A DNA stretch of 64,000 nucleotides from Crambe crambe (GCA_963924555.1 OZ004582.1:992001-1056000), one strand, 5' to 3'; positions 22,905 to 33,830 are shown, counted from the stretch's first letter. Program-made: numbers and translations. Notes: generated by a model not told the origin, from the letters alone.

Positions 22905-23022
22905 CCATACTGCTTTGATGCTGCAGTACTTTGTTTTCATAATGAAGCTGCAGTTATAATAGCTATATGTGCTAAATTTGTGGCCATCCCTACTTATTTC
23001 GAAGAAATTTTTTGCATTCATC
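22905..23022 (+). repeat. partial copy of foldback family (see 35887-36281)
   Basis: Shares ATGCTGCAGTACTTTGTTTTC, within one base, and CATAATGAAGCTGCAGTTAT with the right arm of the foldback at 36148-36281. Confidence 0.7.
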
Positions 23023-23378
23023 TAATAATAAATGCAACTCCCTTTTCACAGAAGTGGACATCGACACGTTTCTGTCTCATTACCATGACTCCTTTCCTGA
23101 TGCCACCATCACTCCCAAGCTCCATATGTTGGAGGATCATGTCATTCCCTTTTTGAAGCACAGTGGGAAGTTGGCTTGGGATTTCTGGGAGAGCATGGAG
23201 CTGAATCGATCCACGCTCGGTTCAACAGCCTTCGGAGGAACTTCGTAAAAAATTACAAACCCATCCAGAAGGCTACATGCCATACTAAAAGAACACCTGA
23301 TTCAAGTGTGTCCAGATATCTGGACAAACAGCCTTCCAAGGAGGCTAGAAAGTTTAAAAAACCAAGACCATTTAAATA
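23012..23378 (+). pseudogene. second GEQGAESIHA-type fragment
   Basis: Frame 23012-23200 reads ITPKLHMLEDHVIPFLKHSG; frame 23176-23378 continues as WGFLGEHGAESIHARFNSLR. A frameshift near 23180 separates them. The pattern K-L-H-x-L-E-x-H ... G-E-x-G-A-E-S-I-H matches the minus-strand remnant at 4798-5040. Unnamed transposon-like family. Confidence 0.5.
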
Positions 23379-24035
23379 AGTTTAACCTACATTATCATAA
23401 TATGCAATTGTGAATCGCTGTAAAACTCTTTCCAAAAAAAAGATACATTACCTGATCTTTATACTGTGTTGTAGCAGAATGGTAAGTAGAGGTCTGGAAC
23501 TGGTAGCCAAGCCTGAAAAAAATCTAGCGCTCCTTCTACAGGCCTCCATTTTGTCCGTGATCTAGCACATCTTTGGTTAGCCCTTTTTTCCTCGGATTTT
23601 TTTGAAGGTGTAGTGCTTTTACAAACTGAGACAGCTACGTGTACTAGACTCCGCCCTGGCACCAGAATACTGGCATATTACATCAGACAGTGGTGGTTGC
23701 TAAGGCATTGCCCCGCAGTAGGAAATAATTTTTATTACAATTTTTTGTCCATGCGCGCAGTCCGATTGAAACCAACATGCACCAGAAGCAGATTTACCAG
23801 CACTACAATCACCATGACCAGCAGTTAAAATGCCATGTGGTCAAGAAAAGAGGGGGTTGGTGTGGCGGCTGGAAGCATCATTGGGTGTGGTTTTGACTTG
23901 GTACCTATTGGTCTCAATTTCAAGGGGGAGTTCCATTAATTTTTCCATTTTTTTCCTTACACGTCAGGGGAAAAGTCCTGAACCGGGTGCTGCGTCACTG
24001 GGATGACTGGGGTCACTGACCTTAGTTAAAGCAGT
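23379..24035. other. no recognisable gene
   Basis: Lies downstream of the minus-strand gypsy-1 pol fragment and may include its LTR, but no matching LTR was found. Confidence 0.3.
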
Positions 24036-24039
24036 AACC

Positions 24040-24750
24040 TCAGTGACCCCAGCTGCTTGAGGAGGGTCTGATGATGCCTAGTTGTAGCATGTGTTGGAAC
24101 TCATCCTTGGCTATCCTCAATTTCTCTGGTGCCAGTTGCCTGGCTCTGGAAGACACAGGTTGGCCCGTTGTGGTAATCTTGTGTTCAATATCGTGCCTGA
24201 CTGGGCAGTCGTTGTAGTTGTGCATGTTGATGACTTCAGTAAACTCGGAGAGGAGTTTGTCATAGGGGTTACTGGTAGTTGATGCTCTTGCAATGGGAAA
24301 AAAAGTAGGTGTAAGTAAGATGGCATTGGCTATGGTGCCTTCGTTCTGCAGGTGGGTGTTGGTATCGACCAGTCTACCCTCCTGTAGGTCTACCATGATA
24401 CCAAAATGGTGTAGGAAATCTGCTCCCAGGATGGGCTTCTGGACGTCGGCTATCACAAAGATCCACCGGAAGGTCCTTCTAAGTCCTAGGTTGAGGGTGC
24501 AAGATTTTGTCCCAAAGGTAGGAATGGGTGTTCCATTAGCTGCTCTGAGATTGAGGTGGTCAGTTGACAGTTGCTTGTGGGGGGGGATGACACTGACAGC
24601 TGCTCCTGTGTCTACCAAATAGGTTAGTCCGCTGTTCCTGTCAGTGATGTGTAGTAGGCGACTGTATGTGAGGCCAGCGGCATTCGTCACCGCTAATGGC
24701 TGGCCTGGTCGTTTTCCTGCTGCGCCATGGAGCAGGGTGGGGTGCTGTAA
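24040..24750 (-). pseudogene. gypsy-1 pol: aspartic protease and start of RT
   Basis: One frame from TNAAGLTYSRLLHITDRNSG into TYLVDTGAAVSVIPP, the DTGA catalytic site of a retropepsin, then VIADVQKPILGADFLHHFGI, a standard flap-to-C-terminus segment. At the end, HDIEHKITTTGQPV and LGIIRPSSSSWG are the start of a gypsy RT. The rest of RT, RNase H and integrase are missing. Its gag lies at 27973-28700, separated by the inserted gypsy-2. Confidence 0.85.
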
Positions 24751-24849
24751 TAATGTGACTTTAATTAAGGACTCTGACTCTTATAGTGTTACTATGTTAG
24801 TGTTGAACTTTGGACCTTTTTGTGTATGTCACCTAGATGTTATGTAAAC

Positions 24850-25011
24850 TGTTACTTTCTATATCATTGGCCAGCTGGCGCGGGCCCCTGAGTTGTGCTG
24901 TCATATATATATACCGGTTCTGTATGCATACTTTTACTTCTCTTAATAATTATCAATTTGATATACTTGGGTGCAGTAGCTAGAGCAATCTGTAGCTGTG
25001 AATATACCACA
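24850..25011 (+). repeat. gypsy-2 5' LTR
   Basis: Starts TGTTACTTTC, ends TACCACA, 162 bp. It matches 27850-27972 except for an internal 41-43 bp segment present only here. Followed by a gypsy-type primer-binding region (TAAATTGGCGATGAGG). Confidence 0.85.
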
Positions 25012-25027
25012 TAAATTGGCGATGAGG
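25012..25027 (+). other. gypsy-2 primer-binding site region
   Basis: TAAATTGGCGATGAGG directly after the LTR resembles the tRNA primer-binding sites of metazoan Ty3/gypsy elements (TGGCGA...). The tRNA is not determined. Confidence 0.5.
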
Positions 25028-25038
25028 ACAGGATCAGG

Positions 25039-25670
25039 ATGTCAGGCCGCCGCTTCGGAGAGTTCGACGCCGCCAGTGAGATTTGGACCGAGTATGTGGA
25101 GCGCTTGGACATCGCAAACGACATCACAGCGACCGAGAAAAAGAGGGCTATTCTGATATCCTCCGTAGGGCGACCTACATATCATCTTATGCGAAGTCTG
25201 ACTGCCCCAATCAAGCCGAAAGAGAAGTCATTTGAGGAGCTAGTGGAACTGGTCACAAAGCACCACAATCCGCCGCCGTCAGTGACCGTCCAGAGACATA
25301 AGTTTAACACTCGTGTCAGACAACAAGGAGAGTCGGTGAGCGAATTCCTAGCCGCTCTGAGAACCTTAGCGGAATATTGTGAGTTCGGAGACTCTATCAA
25401 TGACCAACTCAGGGACTGATTAGTATGCGGCATCAATGATGGCTATATTCAGAGGAAGCTTTTAACTGAATCAAAACTGACCTACGACGGTGTGGTGGAA
25501 ATCGCTCTATCCATGGAATCAGCAGACAAGGACTCTCGAGACCTCCAGAGACCGGGGAACCAATATAACCGGGTGCATCATGTCAGTCGACAAAAATCGC
25601 ACACCCCTGGAACTGCAGTGGCCAGGCCCAGGGACATGGTTCATTCCTCATGTTACCGCTGTGGTGTAAC
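25039..25670 (+). pseudogene. gypsy-2 gag
   Basis: Begins MSGRRFGEFDAASEIWTEYV, a typical metazoan gypsy gag start, with KKRAILISSVGRPTYHLM and FEELVELVTKHHNPPPS. A TGA at 25417-25419 interrupts LRD and the sense continues as VCGINDGYIQRKLLTES. It ends in a zinc-knuckle remnant (SCYRCG). The structural protein packages element RNA. The stop codon makes it defective. Confidence 0.85.
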
Positions 25671-26275
25671 CACCCTGGCGTGGAGTGCCGATTCCGAGAT
25701 GTGGAGTGTCACAATTGTGGCGACAACAACCATGGAACTTGATACAGGAGCCTCACGTTCCATCATAAATACCAAAAACTTTGGAAACAGAATCCACCCA
25801 CCCTCGAACGTTCCACCATCAATATCCAGACCAGTTGGTGCACAACAACCAGCAAGTCCAGTGTACCCTGTTGGTGATCAAGGGTGACAGACCAAGCCTG
25901 ATTGGGCGAGACTGGCTGGGAAAGCTACGTCTGGACTGGGGTGAGGTTCACCGGTTGCAGGGGGCAGCTGCCGAACGAGCGGCAGTCTTCTGGGAGGAGC
26001 TGGGAACACTGAAGGGAGTGAAGGTCTCTCTACACATGGATCCAACTGCTCGTCCACGGTTCTTCAAACCAAGGTCTGTACCCTTTGTACTTAAAGATAA
26101 AATTGAGTCTGAATTAAGCCGGTTAGGAAGACGATCGCTATCATCGGCTGAGAAGAAATACTCTCAACTGGAGAAAGAAGCCCTGGCAATAATTTTCGGA
26201 ATCAAGAAATTCCACTACTACCTGTATGGCCGAAGGTTCACCTATACGGACCATCAACCACTAATTGAGTAGATT
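25671..26275 (+). pseudogene. gypsy-2 protease and deleted RT/RNase H
   Basis: [18 protein letters not shown] holds the aspartic protease DTGA. In another frame [20 protein letters not shown] follows, then [20 protein letters not shown], the start of RT, which jumps straight to [20 protein letters not shown], part of RNase H. Thus the RT palm (YxDD) and most of RNase H are deleted, in frame with the ORF at 25781-26272. Confidence 0.85.
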
Positions 26276-27500
26276 ACCGCTCCCTGAAACCACTCAAGAT
26301 GCTCCCATGCCGGAGGATGTGGTGCAGGTACTCAGTCAAATAACATCAACCACAGTCAAGGCAGCTCAAATCAAGTCATGGACAGAGAAGGACCCCACAC
26401 TGGCCAAGGTGAAGCATGTCGGCCTGGCCTGGAAGGAGCAGAGATGAGCAGCTGCAACCATACTTGAAGCGTAAGAATGAGATTTCCATCCAGGATGGCT
26501 GCCTACTTTGGGGATCCAGAGTTATCATCCCGCCACAAGGACGACGACAAGTCCTCGATTTACTTCATGAGACGCATCCTGGAGTCAGTCGGATGAAAAG
26601 CTTGGCCCGGGGCTATGTGTGGTGGCCGAAGCTAGATCAGGCCATTGAAGAGAAGATCAAAGAGTGTGAACCCTGTCAGCTGTCTCGTCCATTGCCAGCA
26701 GTTGCCCCACTGCATCCTTGGGAATTTCCGAAGCAAGCATGGTCGAGACTGTACATAGATTACGCAGGACTGTTCATGGGAAAGACATTCTTGGTGGTGG
26801 TGGACGCCTTTTCAAAATGGTTGGAGGTCCATATTACATCTTGTACATCATCGGCAGTAACCATTGAGAAGCTAAGATCGATTTTTGCAACACATGGGCT
26901 ACCGCAAACTGTCGTTAGTGATAACGGCACATCGTTCACCAGTGCTGAATTTCAAAACTTTATGCAAGAGAATGGAATCCACCACATCACTAGTGCACCG
27001 TACCACCCCTCATCCAATGGCCTGGCAGAGAGGGCGGTGCAAACCTTTAAACAGGGTTTGAGAAAGATCAAAGAAGGGACTTTGGAATGCAAACTGTCCC
27101 GATTCCTTTTCCAGTACCGTATCACACCACACTCTGTCACAGGAATATCACCAGCTGAACTCCTCATGAAACGAACTCTGAGATCTCGCTTGGATTTGCT
27201 TAACCCTAACATATGGTCTAAAGTGCAACAACGACAGGAAAAGCAACGGGCATACCACGATGTACATACTAAGGCTCGTTCCTTCCAAATGGGGGAGGGA
27301 GTGTATGTGCGGCAGTTTCCACCCAACCAGAGAGAGTCCTGGGTGGCAGCACAAGTTTGTGAGCTCACAGGGCCACTGTCATTCAAAGTCAAATTGAGTG
27401 ATGGGCGGGTCCTGCGCAGACATGTCGACCATGTGCGGAAGCGTTATGGTAATGGAGAGGATCTGTCAACAAGAGTCATGAAGACATGGATATGTCGTTG
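26265..27500 (+). pseudogene. gypsy-2 integrase
   Basis: Best preserved part of gypsy-2: zinc-binding HETHPGVSRMKSLARGYVWW ... CEPCQ, then WSRLYIDYAGLFMGKTFLVV (first Asp), TVVSDNGTSFTS (second Asp) and YHPSSNGLAERAVQTFK (Glu). C-terminally KVQQRQEKQRAYHDVHTKAR and RVLRRHVDHVRKRYG give the GPF/GPY-like tail. A separate upstream frame, LPLPETTQDAPMPEDVV, completes RNase H to linker. The frame shifts between these parts. Confidence 0.9.
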
Positions 27501-27519
27501 GAACAACCTGAGATTGATG

Positions 27520-27824
27520 ATCCTAATCTTGGAGATCCTCCAATCACAAACACTCCCAATCTTCCGACCCCGAATACTCAAATCGAGAACGCTCCCAATC
27601 TTCCGACCCCGAACAATCAGATCGAGAACATTCCCAATCCTCCAACCCTGAACAATCAAATCGAGAAACACTCCCAATCCTCCGACCCCGAACACTCAAA
27701 TCGAGACCACTCCCAATACTCCAACCCTCCAAATGGAGATCCACCGAGTCCTCCAAGGCCTCGACGTTCAACTCGTTCCAGACTTCCTCCTGACTACTGG
27801 AGCAAGCATATGGTTGCCTCGTAA
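27520..27824 (+). repeat. gypsy-2 C-terminal 39-bp repeat array and polypurine tract
   Basis: About five copies of a 39-bp unit (CCCAATCTTCCGACCCCGAA and variants) encode PNLPTPNNQIEN-type peptides in the frame that ends with RPRRSTRSRLPPDYW, the usual gypsy pol ending. The polypurine tract AAGGAGGGAGGAG (to 27849) precedes the 3' LTR. Confidence 0.8.
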
Positions 27825-27849
27825 GGGTTGCAATCTAAGGAGGGAGGAG

Positions 27850-27972
27850 TGTAATTTCTATATCATTGGCCAGCTGGCGCGGGCCCCTGAGTTGTGCTGT
27901 CATATATATATATACCGGTTCTGTATGCATACTTTTACTTCTCTTAATAATTGTAGCTGTGAATATACCACA
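27850..27972 (+). repeat. gypsy-2 3' LTR
   Basis: Starts TGTAATTTCTATATC, ends TACCACA, and shares CATTGGCCAGCTGGCGCGGG with the 5' LTR. 123 bp, lacking about 40 bp present in the 5' copy. No target duplication of the flanks is obvious. Confidence 0.85.
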
Positions 27973-28705
27973 GGTGCATTTGGTGGCTGCTTCTCCAAAT
28001 CTCCTGTGGTACTCATGTGTTGGTAGATTGTGCTGAAGTGAGGTTGGAGCGTACTCTGGAACCTCTATTGGAGATCTTGGTCCTTCTCTCCCTGTTGAAG
28101 GATTGAAGGGAGGCTTGCAACTTGGCAACTTCTGCTCTAAGCTGTTCCAGTTCGCTGGTCTGCTTGTTTGGAGTGATTGCTGCTACAGTTGGAGGGGCCG
28201 CCTCTGCAACTCTGTCGGCCAATTCTGCCAACTCCTCAAGGGATGAAGTGACTGGTGCTGTGGCTAACACCATCCTGATGTTGGCCGGTAGAACAATTCC
28301 TTGAGGAATGTACTGTCAAGAGTGCCGGCTCTATCTGCTGCATCTTCCTCAGAAGCTGTGTTGGCTTCCTGTCTCCTAACTCTTCATGACTGAAGAGCTG
28401 TTGCAGTCTATGTTGCTCTGGGGGGGCTGTTCTCTTAATCAGTTGTTTCTTGAGGGTGTTATAAGGATCAGACTCAGGAGGATTCAAGACCAGGTCTCTC
28501 ACTTCTGTTGCTACTTCTGGAGATAGGGAGGCTATAACATAATCGAACCTCGTCTTCTGAGAGGTAATCCTTTCGGTAGTGCCTCTACCTGTGCAAACCA
28601 AACCTCCGGGTCAGCCAGCCAGAATGGTTGTGGGGGCCGCTGTGGCAGTATCTTCGCCTTCTGTTGCCATCTCTGTCAACTTGCTGTTTGCGTACTCGAA
28701 ACAAC
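27973..28705 (-). pseudogene. gypsy-1 gag
   Basis: Minus frames give RFDYVIASLSPEVATEVRDL, LKKQLIKRTAPPEQHRLQQL, GDRKPTQLLRKMQQIEP, then VLATAPVTSSLEELAELADR and a coiled coil. It ends in HEYHRRFGEAATKCT, the gag zinc-knuckle region. At this point gypsy-2 is inserted and the protease continues at 24750. Upstream, WLADPEVWFAQVEA belongs to the same gag in a shifted frame. Defective by frameshifts. Confidence 0.85.
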
Positions 28706-28722
28706 CGTCGGGGTCACCAATT
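28706..28722 (-). other. gypsy-1 primer-binding site and LTR edge
   Basis: On the minus strand, TTGGTGACCCCGACG follows AACACTAAA: a TGGTGACCCCGAC-type primer-binding site just upstream of gag. The LTR would extend toward 29000 but its start is unresolved. Confidence 0.55.
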
Positions 28723-28879
28723 TAGTGTTTCTTATTATCCAAGTGACTTACAACAAAATGAGTAATCTGAATCTCTAAATAATGCTGACCATCGTGCATA
28801 TCACATGACCTGTTAATTAATTGTGAACATTGTGTTGAGATAGTGCGAGTATGTGTACACTACATAGCTACAGTATTAT

Positions 28880-29230
28880 ATACCTGAATTATTCTTTTTA
28901 TCAGCTGCTCTGGAGGGTCAGGCTTTCTTCTCTTTAAACCTAATCTCTTAAACTGATACTTCAGCCATCTTACACTGAAAAGATGTAGCTAGTAACCTAG
29001 AAAGTAGGCTCTAGCAAACTATAATAACTAACTAGCAAACTATAATATATTATACCTATTATTGATGCCATATGAGAAATTACTGCTTTGTAAGTTGTAT
29101 CACAAAAAATACAAAACTCTTCTAGTCCAGCTTTCCTCTTAGTGTTTTTGTCAAACCAGTATAAATCCAGTTTCAACGGTGAAGGCTGAAGCAGCCTTAG
29201 ATGATGTGTTGTGTAGAATGTGGCCAATCA
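28880..29230 (-). pseudogene. exon-like pieces, possible integrase-type transposase N-terminus
   Basis: An AG acceptor (TTTTCAG) precedes VRWLKYQFKRLGLKRRKPDP and EQLIKRIIQ, followed by a GT donor (gtatat). Upstream on the same strand, YWFDKNTKRKAGLEEF with CIFCDTTYKAVISHM may be another exon. The basic helix resembles the helix-turn-helix N-terminus of integrase-core transposases such as the one at 55245-56398. Tentative. Confidence 0.35.
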
Positions 29231-29545
29231 CATACACTTGACTATTCTTTGCCAGAATTCTAGACTTCTCCTGCCCAGGTTTACAGAGGTGTTGTCAACT
29301 GACAAGGAAACACAGTTAGTCTGGTTTATTCAAAACTTCTTCCATTTTATTGAAGATTGTTTCAGCAGTGCCAGCCTCTTTTATCTGAGGTTGTGCACAT
29401 GTCGAGAAATCTATCAATTGATAAGTTATAAGGACTTTCTTTCATGGATTCCACAAGTTTTCTTTGATAGCTAGAGAGCTCCATTTATGATACAAGTAGT
29501 CTTAGTTTTGCTGAGGCTTATGCCTTGCAATATCAGAGTCTGGAA

Positions 29546-30250
29546 ATATATGTGATAGTACTTGTCTTATCGTGCAAAAATTCAAAACAGAGTTATTGGT
29601 ATCATTCCAAAGCTCTTAAACTGGAGATTTACATGGTTTTTAAATCTAATTAATACACCACTTTGTTCCTGAGTTATACTTAATTGAATTCTACATCTCA
29701 TGTACATTTTATATGTAGCTTGTAAACTTTACAAACATTTAACAGCTTTTAATGTTTTGCACAATAACATACTATCACATATCTCGTAGCAGCAACTTTG
29801 ACTTCAGCTCTTCTGACCTCAGCTAGATTTCAGATCATCTCTTTTTTTCAGGTGGCCATCTGAGAGCACATGCCTTTCAATGTCCTTTCTTCCTTGGTGA
29901 CCACAGGACCTTTCAACTCGACAAATGCTACACCAGTAATGATGACTCTGACTAAGTTCTTCACGTTTCATGGCTATTTTTTGTCAAGGCTAATCAGGCC
30001 ATGTGTGTAACAATAGTTACCACAATATGGAGAGGTTAAATTCTATTAATTTTTTGAGAAGTTGAATGCAGACCTCTCTATGCCCATTGAGGTAAGCTAA
30101 AAAGCCTTAAGGAGAGTTAGCTACATAATATATGTGATAGTACTTGAGAAAAGGGGTCTTATCGCGCAAAAATTCAAAACGGAGTTATTGGTATCATTCT
30201 AAAGCTCTTAAACTGGAGATTTACATGGTTTTTAATTCTAATCAATAAAA
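29546..30250 (+). repeat. dispersed repeat copies (29546-29745 and 30125-30250)
   Basis: Both contain TATGTGATAGTACTTG, then TATTGGTATCATTC and AAAGCTCTTAAACTGGAGA. They match 2505-2716. The region between them includes the zinc-finger exon at 29850-29990. Confidence 0.8.
29850..29990 (-). pseudogene. BED-like zinc finger exon
   Basis: The minus strand reads EELSQSHHYWCSICRVERSC, GHQGRKDIERHVLSDGHLKK: C-x2-C followed by H-x4-5-H, a BED-like or C2H2 finger common at the start of hAT transposases. No further domain is seen beside it. Confidence 0.45.
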
Positions 30251-30426
30251 AATGACATTTTTTCACATTTACCTCTTCTTTTTTTTTTGAAACCATAAAT
30301 CCCTTCGTTCATTCAAAGCAGCTAGGCCCATAGAAGCTATGATAGCAGTATCAAAGGCCTCCCAAGTATGTGGTAATTAAAAAATTTTTTTTTAAATACT
30401 GAGGTCATGTCAGGTCTTCCATATTT

Positions 30427-30450
30427 GGGGGGGGGGGGGGGGGGGGGGGG
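30427..30450. repeat. poly(G) tract
   Basis: Homopolymer of about 24 G. Confidence 0.9.
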
Positions 30451-30559
30451 TATGGTTGACTAAGTACACCATTGGAAAGCTCTCAAAGACCTTATTCAAG
30501 CTTATAGGGGGTAGTATAATGAGATGTGGACGTTTTAAAAATTTTATTTTTTATGGGAT

Positions 30560-31110
30560 AATCCTTCCAGCGACTATTAACATTTGATATTGCTATGACC
30601 TTTGATGTGATGGGTTGGTTTTCACCTTCTACCATCAAGGCCAAGATCCTGCTGCATAAATTGTGGGAGAAAAGGATAGACTGGGATGAAATGGAGCTAC
30701 CATTATTGTCCAGCAAAAATCTCCCTCGTTATTATCCGAAGAATTCTACAAGGCAATAAATTCAACTTTGTGATGTCTCTGAAGATGCGTTCGCAGCAGT
30801 GGTCTACATACGAGTGGTGGACACTAATGACTCCACACATGTATCAATTGTGTTCTCCAAGACCTGAGTGGCTCCCCTCAAGAGACTAACAATCCCTCGC
30901 CTTGAACTCTGTAGAGAGCAATTACTCTCCCAGATTCAAAGAAGTCTTTGGCTTGTCGATGTGCAAAGTATATGCCGTGGTTCTCAGCTGGCTCAGTGGT
31001 GATCCCTGTAGGTTCAACACTTACGTCGGAAATCGCGTATCTTGCATTGTGGAGCTAAACCCTCCTGATATCTTGTGACAGTTGTCTCCTCTCATTACAC
31101 CCTACAGCGC
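30560..31110 (+). pseudogene. BEL/Pao RNase H fragment
   Basis: Plus-strand MGWFSPSTIKAKILLHKLWE, KRIDWDEM, then after a stop IQLCDVSEDAFAAVVYIRVV, VAPLKRLTIPRLELCREQLL, NTYVGNRVSCIVELNP. It aligns by eye with 61114-61647 of BEL-2 (GWFSPTIIKAKILL ... SDASEKAYSGVVYL). RT, integrase and gag are absent; in-frame stops show decay. Confidence 0.8.
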
Positions 31111-31202
31111 TTTGCAGGTTGGTTGGCACTCTGCTCTACTTGTGACTGTAGACTTGAGTGTCTATTGGCGCGTGGCACGTTTGCAACTTTCTTAGGCTCC
31201 AA

Positions 31203-31760
31203 TTTGAAAAAGGCTCATAATTTCAGCTACAATCATGGCTACTTCCATTTTGGTAAATACTCCTTGGCCTCTACCTCCTCAGAGTCACTACCAAGAGAAA
31301 TTGAGACTCCAGAACCAAGTCCAACTTCTGATACCAGTGAGCCTCCCTTAGTATCAGCAAGTGTTATCCTAATGAAAAACTAAGAGAAAGTTTGGTGCTA
31401 CATTTGTTGATAAAGAAACAGAGTTTGGAGTTGGTCATTTTCAAGGTACCAAACGAATATGGTGAAGGCGCTTATGCAAACCAAGTCAGTTACTCTGTGG
31501 TGTAACGGAAGTACTAAAGGGATGAAAAAGAGGAAAAAGGCATCAGAAAATTCAGGTTCTGAGGAAGAAACTCCTAACCACAAGAAGAAGAGTATCGAGA
31601 AACAGGGTTGTGGATGATATTGTGGATGAGTTAAAGACAATGCATAGAGTTGAATTTCCTACATTACAGTATCGTGTGGGCAGAGACGATTGTAGGTGGC
31701 AGGCATAAGTCACTTACCAATCCCCCAAGGGGGCACTTTTTCTCAAAGCGTCAAGTTTCT
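31203..31760 (+). pseudogene. unrecognised charged protein fragment with QYRVWAE motif
   Basis: The plus strand reads GMKKRKKASENSGSEEE, then VDDIVDELKTMHRVEFPTLQ, a frameshift, YRVWAETIVGGRHKSLTNPP. I recall similar QxRxWAExIxxGxHxSxxxPP endings after coiled coils in sponge repeat-encoded proteins. Function unknown. The first part (31203-31380) is Ser/Pro-rich. Confidence 0.35.
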
Positions 31761-31799
31761 TCTTTATCAAACTTATAAAAAATAAAAATCCTTCCCTAT

Positions 31800-32960
31800 A
31801 TGATGTAGGTTGTATCTGTTACTTGGCAGATCTTACTGTTAAGGCAGGAATGGAAGTGTTGCCTGTGGAGCTCTTTGTTGACATTTTCTACCATTTCTAC
31901 CATAGCAGTAAAAGAAAGCAGGAATTCCATGATATATGGTGTTCACTTCTGAGCCTGATGTCATACTCAAACATTGTACTACTCACTGGCTTAGCCTTCT
32001 ACGCTGTGTTGGTCGTTACATTAATCAGTATGATGGATTGAAGTCGTATTTCTTGTCTTGCGATGATGATACAGTGAAGGTTCGAAGTATCATTACTAGG
32101 CTTGAGAACCGATTAACTCTACCCCTTCTTCATTTTCTTTCATTTATATTGCCCCACATGGATCGATTCAGCAGAGTATTTCAAAAATCCTATGAAAACA
32201 CTTACACAGGTTAGTAAAGCTATATGCAGCCAATATACTGACTACAGAGTCAATTGAAGAAGCTGGTATCAATCTAAATTTGATGATCTGTTGGACAAAG
32301 AACACATCGGAATTGGTAGTGATACTTGGGTGTCTGTTTCAGCTTTAGAACAAGAGCATGACACCAAACCTTTTTTTGATGCTGTCACGAAGTTTTATAT
32401 CAAAAGCATCAAAAAAATGATCCAAAAATTTCCTTTTGGTGATTCTCTTTTACAAGATCTAGAACTTTTACAGCCAAATAAATTAAATTCATCTACTGTA
32501 GACACTGCCATTGGTTTAGCCAAGTGCTTCCCACAACTTGAATTGTCCAATGCATCTTCTCTTGATAAGCTAAGGGAGGAGTGTCTCGACTATATTCTTT
32601 CTCCCATGGATCTTCCTGTACATTGGTGCTGACAAAGTTAAAAGACCGTGTGTTGGTAAGTATTGGTGAAAAGTAGGCAAAATGCTTACTCTTGATGGTG
32701 AACGTAGGTTTCCTTCTCTAACAAAGCTCATGATGGGATTATTATCAATTCCTGCTTCTAATGCAGACTCAGAGCGTGGCTTTTCTATTCTTAGAAAAAT
32801 AAATCAGTCTACTATCATAGCCCTCATGTCTATCAAATTCAATTGTGAATACTGCTGTATTGATTCAGAATTGAATAGTGACTTACTAAAGAGTTGTAAG
32901 AAAGCTACAGTATCAGCTTTGCTGGGCTTGTTCTTGAGAAACATTCGGCATGCCTTCTGA
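31800..32960 (+). pseudogene. hAT transposase, middle and C-terminal parts
   Basis: In successive frames: AGMEVLPVELFVDIFYHFYH and SKRKQEFHDIW; TTHWLSLLRCVGRYINQYDG; RLENRLTLPLLHFLSF; FFDAVTKFYIKSIKKMIQKF; then FPSLTKLMMGLLSIPASNAD and SERGFSILRKINQS, the hAT C-terminal dimerisation motif (SNAxxERxFS). DD catalytic region and zinc finger are missing or displaced. Frameshifts at about 31960 and 32240 indicate decay. It probably derives from a DUF4371/ZMYM-like hAT. Confidence 0.85.
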
Positions 32961-33126
32961 ACAATGCTAATGTGTATGCTTGAAGTCAGCTGACCCAGCT
33001 TTGGTGGGTATCGGCACCGTGCACCTGCCTGCTTTGTGCATTCCACATTGCTTTCTTCACCACTCGATGGTGGCGATTGGCCTCCAGCTGGTGGGAGTGC
33101 ACCTACTCCCAGTGCCACTTTTTTGT

Positions 33127-33830
33127 TTACTGTACAGTCAGTGCTGCCTTGGAAGATATAATACTGCAGTACTCGGCTATTTGTGCCCAAACCAGACAGT
33201 GGGGCCTGGGTGGTTGCAAAAAGCTTTTATCAAGTTCAGCGGTGTACTTCACATCATGCAGGGCCCCCACCAGCCTTTGCGTCCATGTGTTCTCACTCCA
33301 TTCATTGCCACAACTTTCCACACAGCCCTGGGATGCAAATATGCCCTCATTAATTGCTGGATTCACATTCATTGCTTGCTCCAGTTCCTGAACAAGGTTC
33401 ATGTGACCTCCTTTATCCCAACTTTCCTCGAGCATAAAGTTGTCGGAGAAGTATGGCTCCAACATGTGGCAGTGGCTGCGAGAGGCACATTCACCATAGG
33501 AGGATGGAGAAGTATCATCCATTATATCCATGCAGCGCTGGAAGTTTTCAAATAACACAGTACAGCAAGCCAAGTGGTCAGCGTGGCAGTACACCCAACA
33601 ATTTGTTTCCCGCACTTTGGTGAAAGCGCCAGCTACACTCCACTTAACATTTAAGCCTGATCTTCTCAGGTCGCCTACATCTTCATCAATGAGTCGTCGC
33701 AGAGGATGCTGTGAGGCCAAAACGTAGCTTGAGCCACTTAATTTGATGTTCAGCTTGGCCCATCCAATTCGATTGATGCCAAAGTATATCAGTGTGTCCT
33801 AGCAATCCAGATAACAACATACAATAACAA
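33127..33830 (-). CDS. unrecognised ORF, about 200 codons
   Basis: An open frame of 197 codons, extendable upstream to about 33818 as DTLIYFGINRIGWAKLNIKL, preceded by an AG (gattgctag) that could be a splice acceptor. The product has several Cys/His (YCHADHLACC, ECASRSHCHML) and no hydrophobic segment. The plus strand is also open for 191 codons (32980-33555), but without a better composition. No family recognised. A candidate ATG exon at 33894 could not be joined in phase. Confidence 0.4.

Noticed and set aside
26952..27392. 146-codon minus-strand ORF
   Set aside because: Shadow of the gypsy-2 integrase, which has all catalytic motifs on the plus strand.
32980..33555. 191-codon plus-strand ORF
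   Set aside because: Overlaps the minus-strand orphan ORF; composition (Leu/His/Cys-rich) looks antisense. Neither is proven, but the minus frame is longer and extends upstream.
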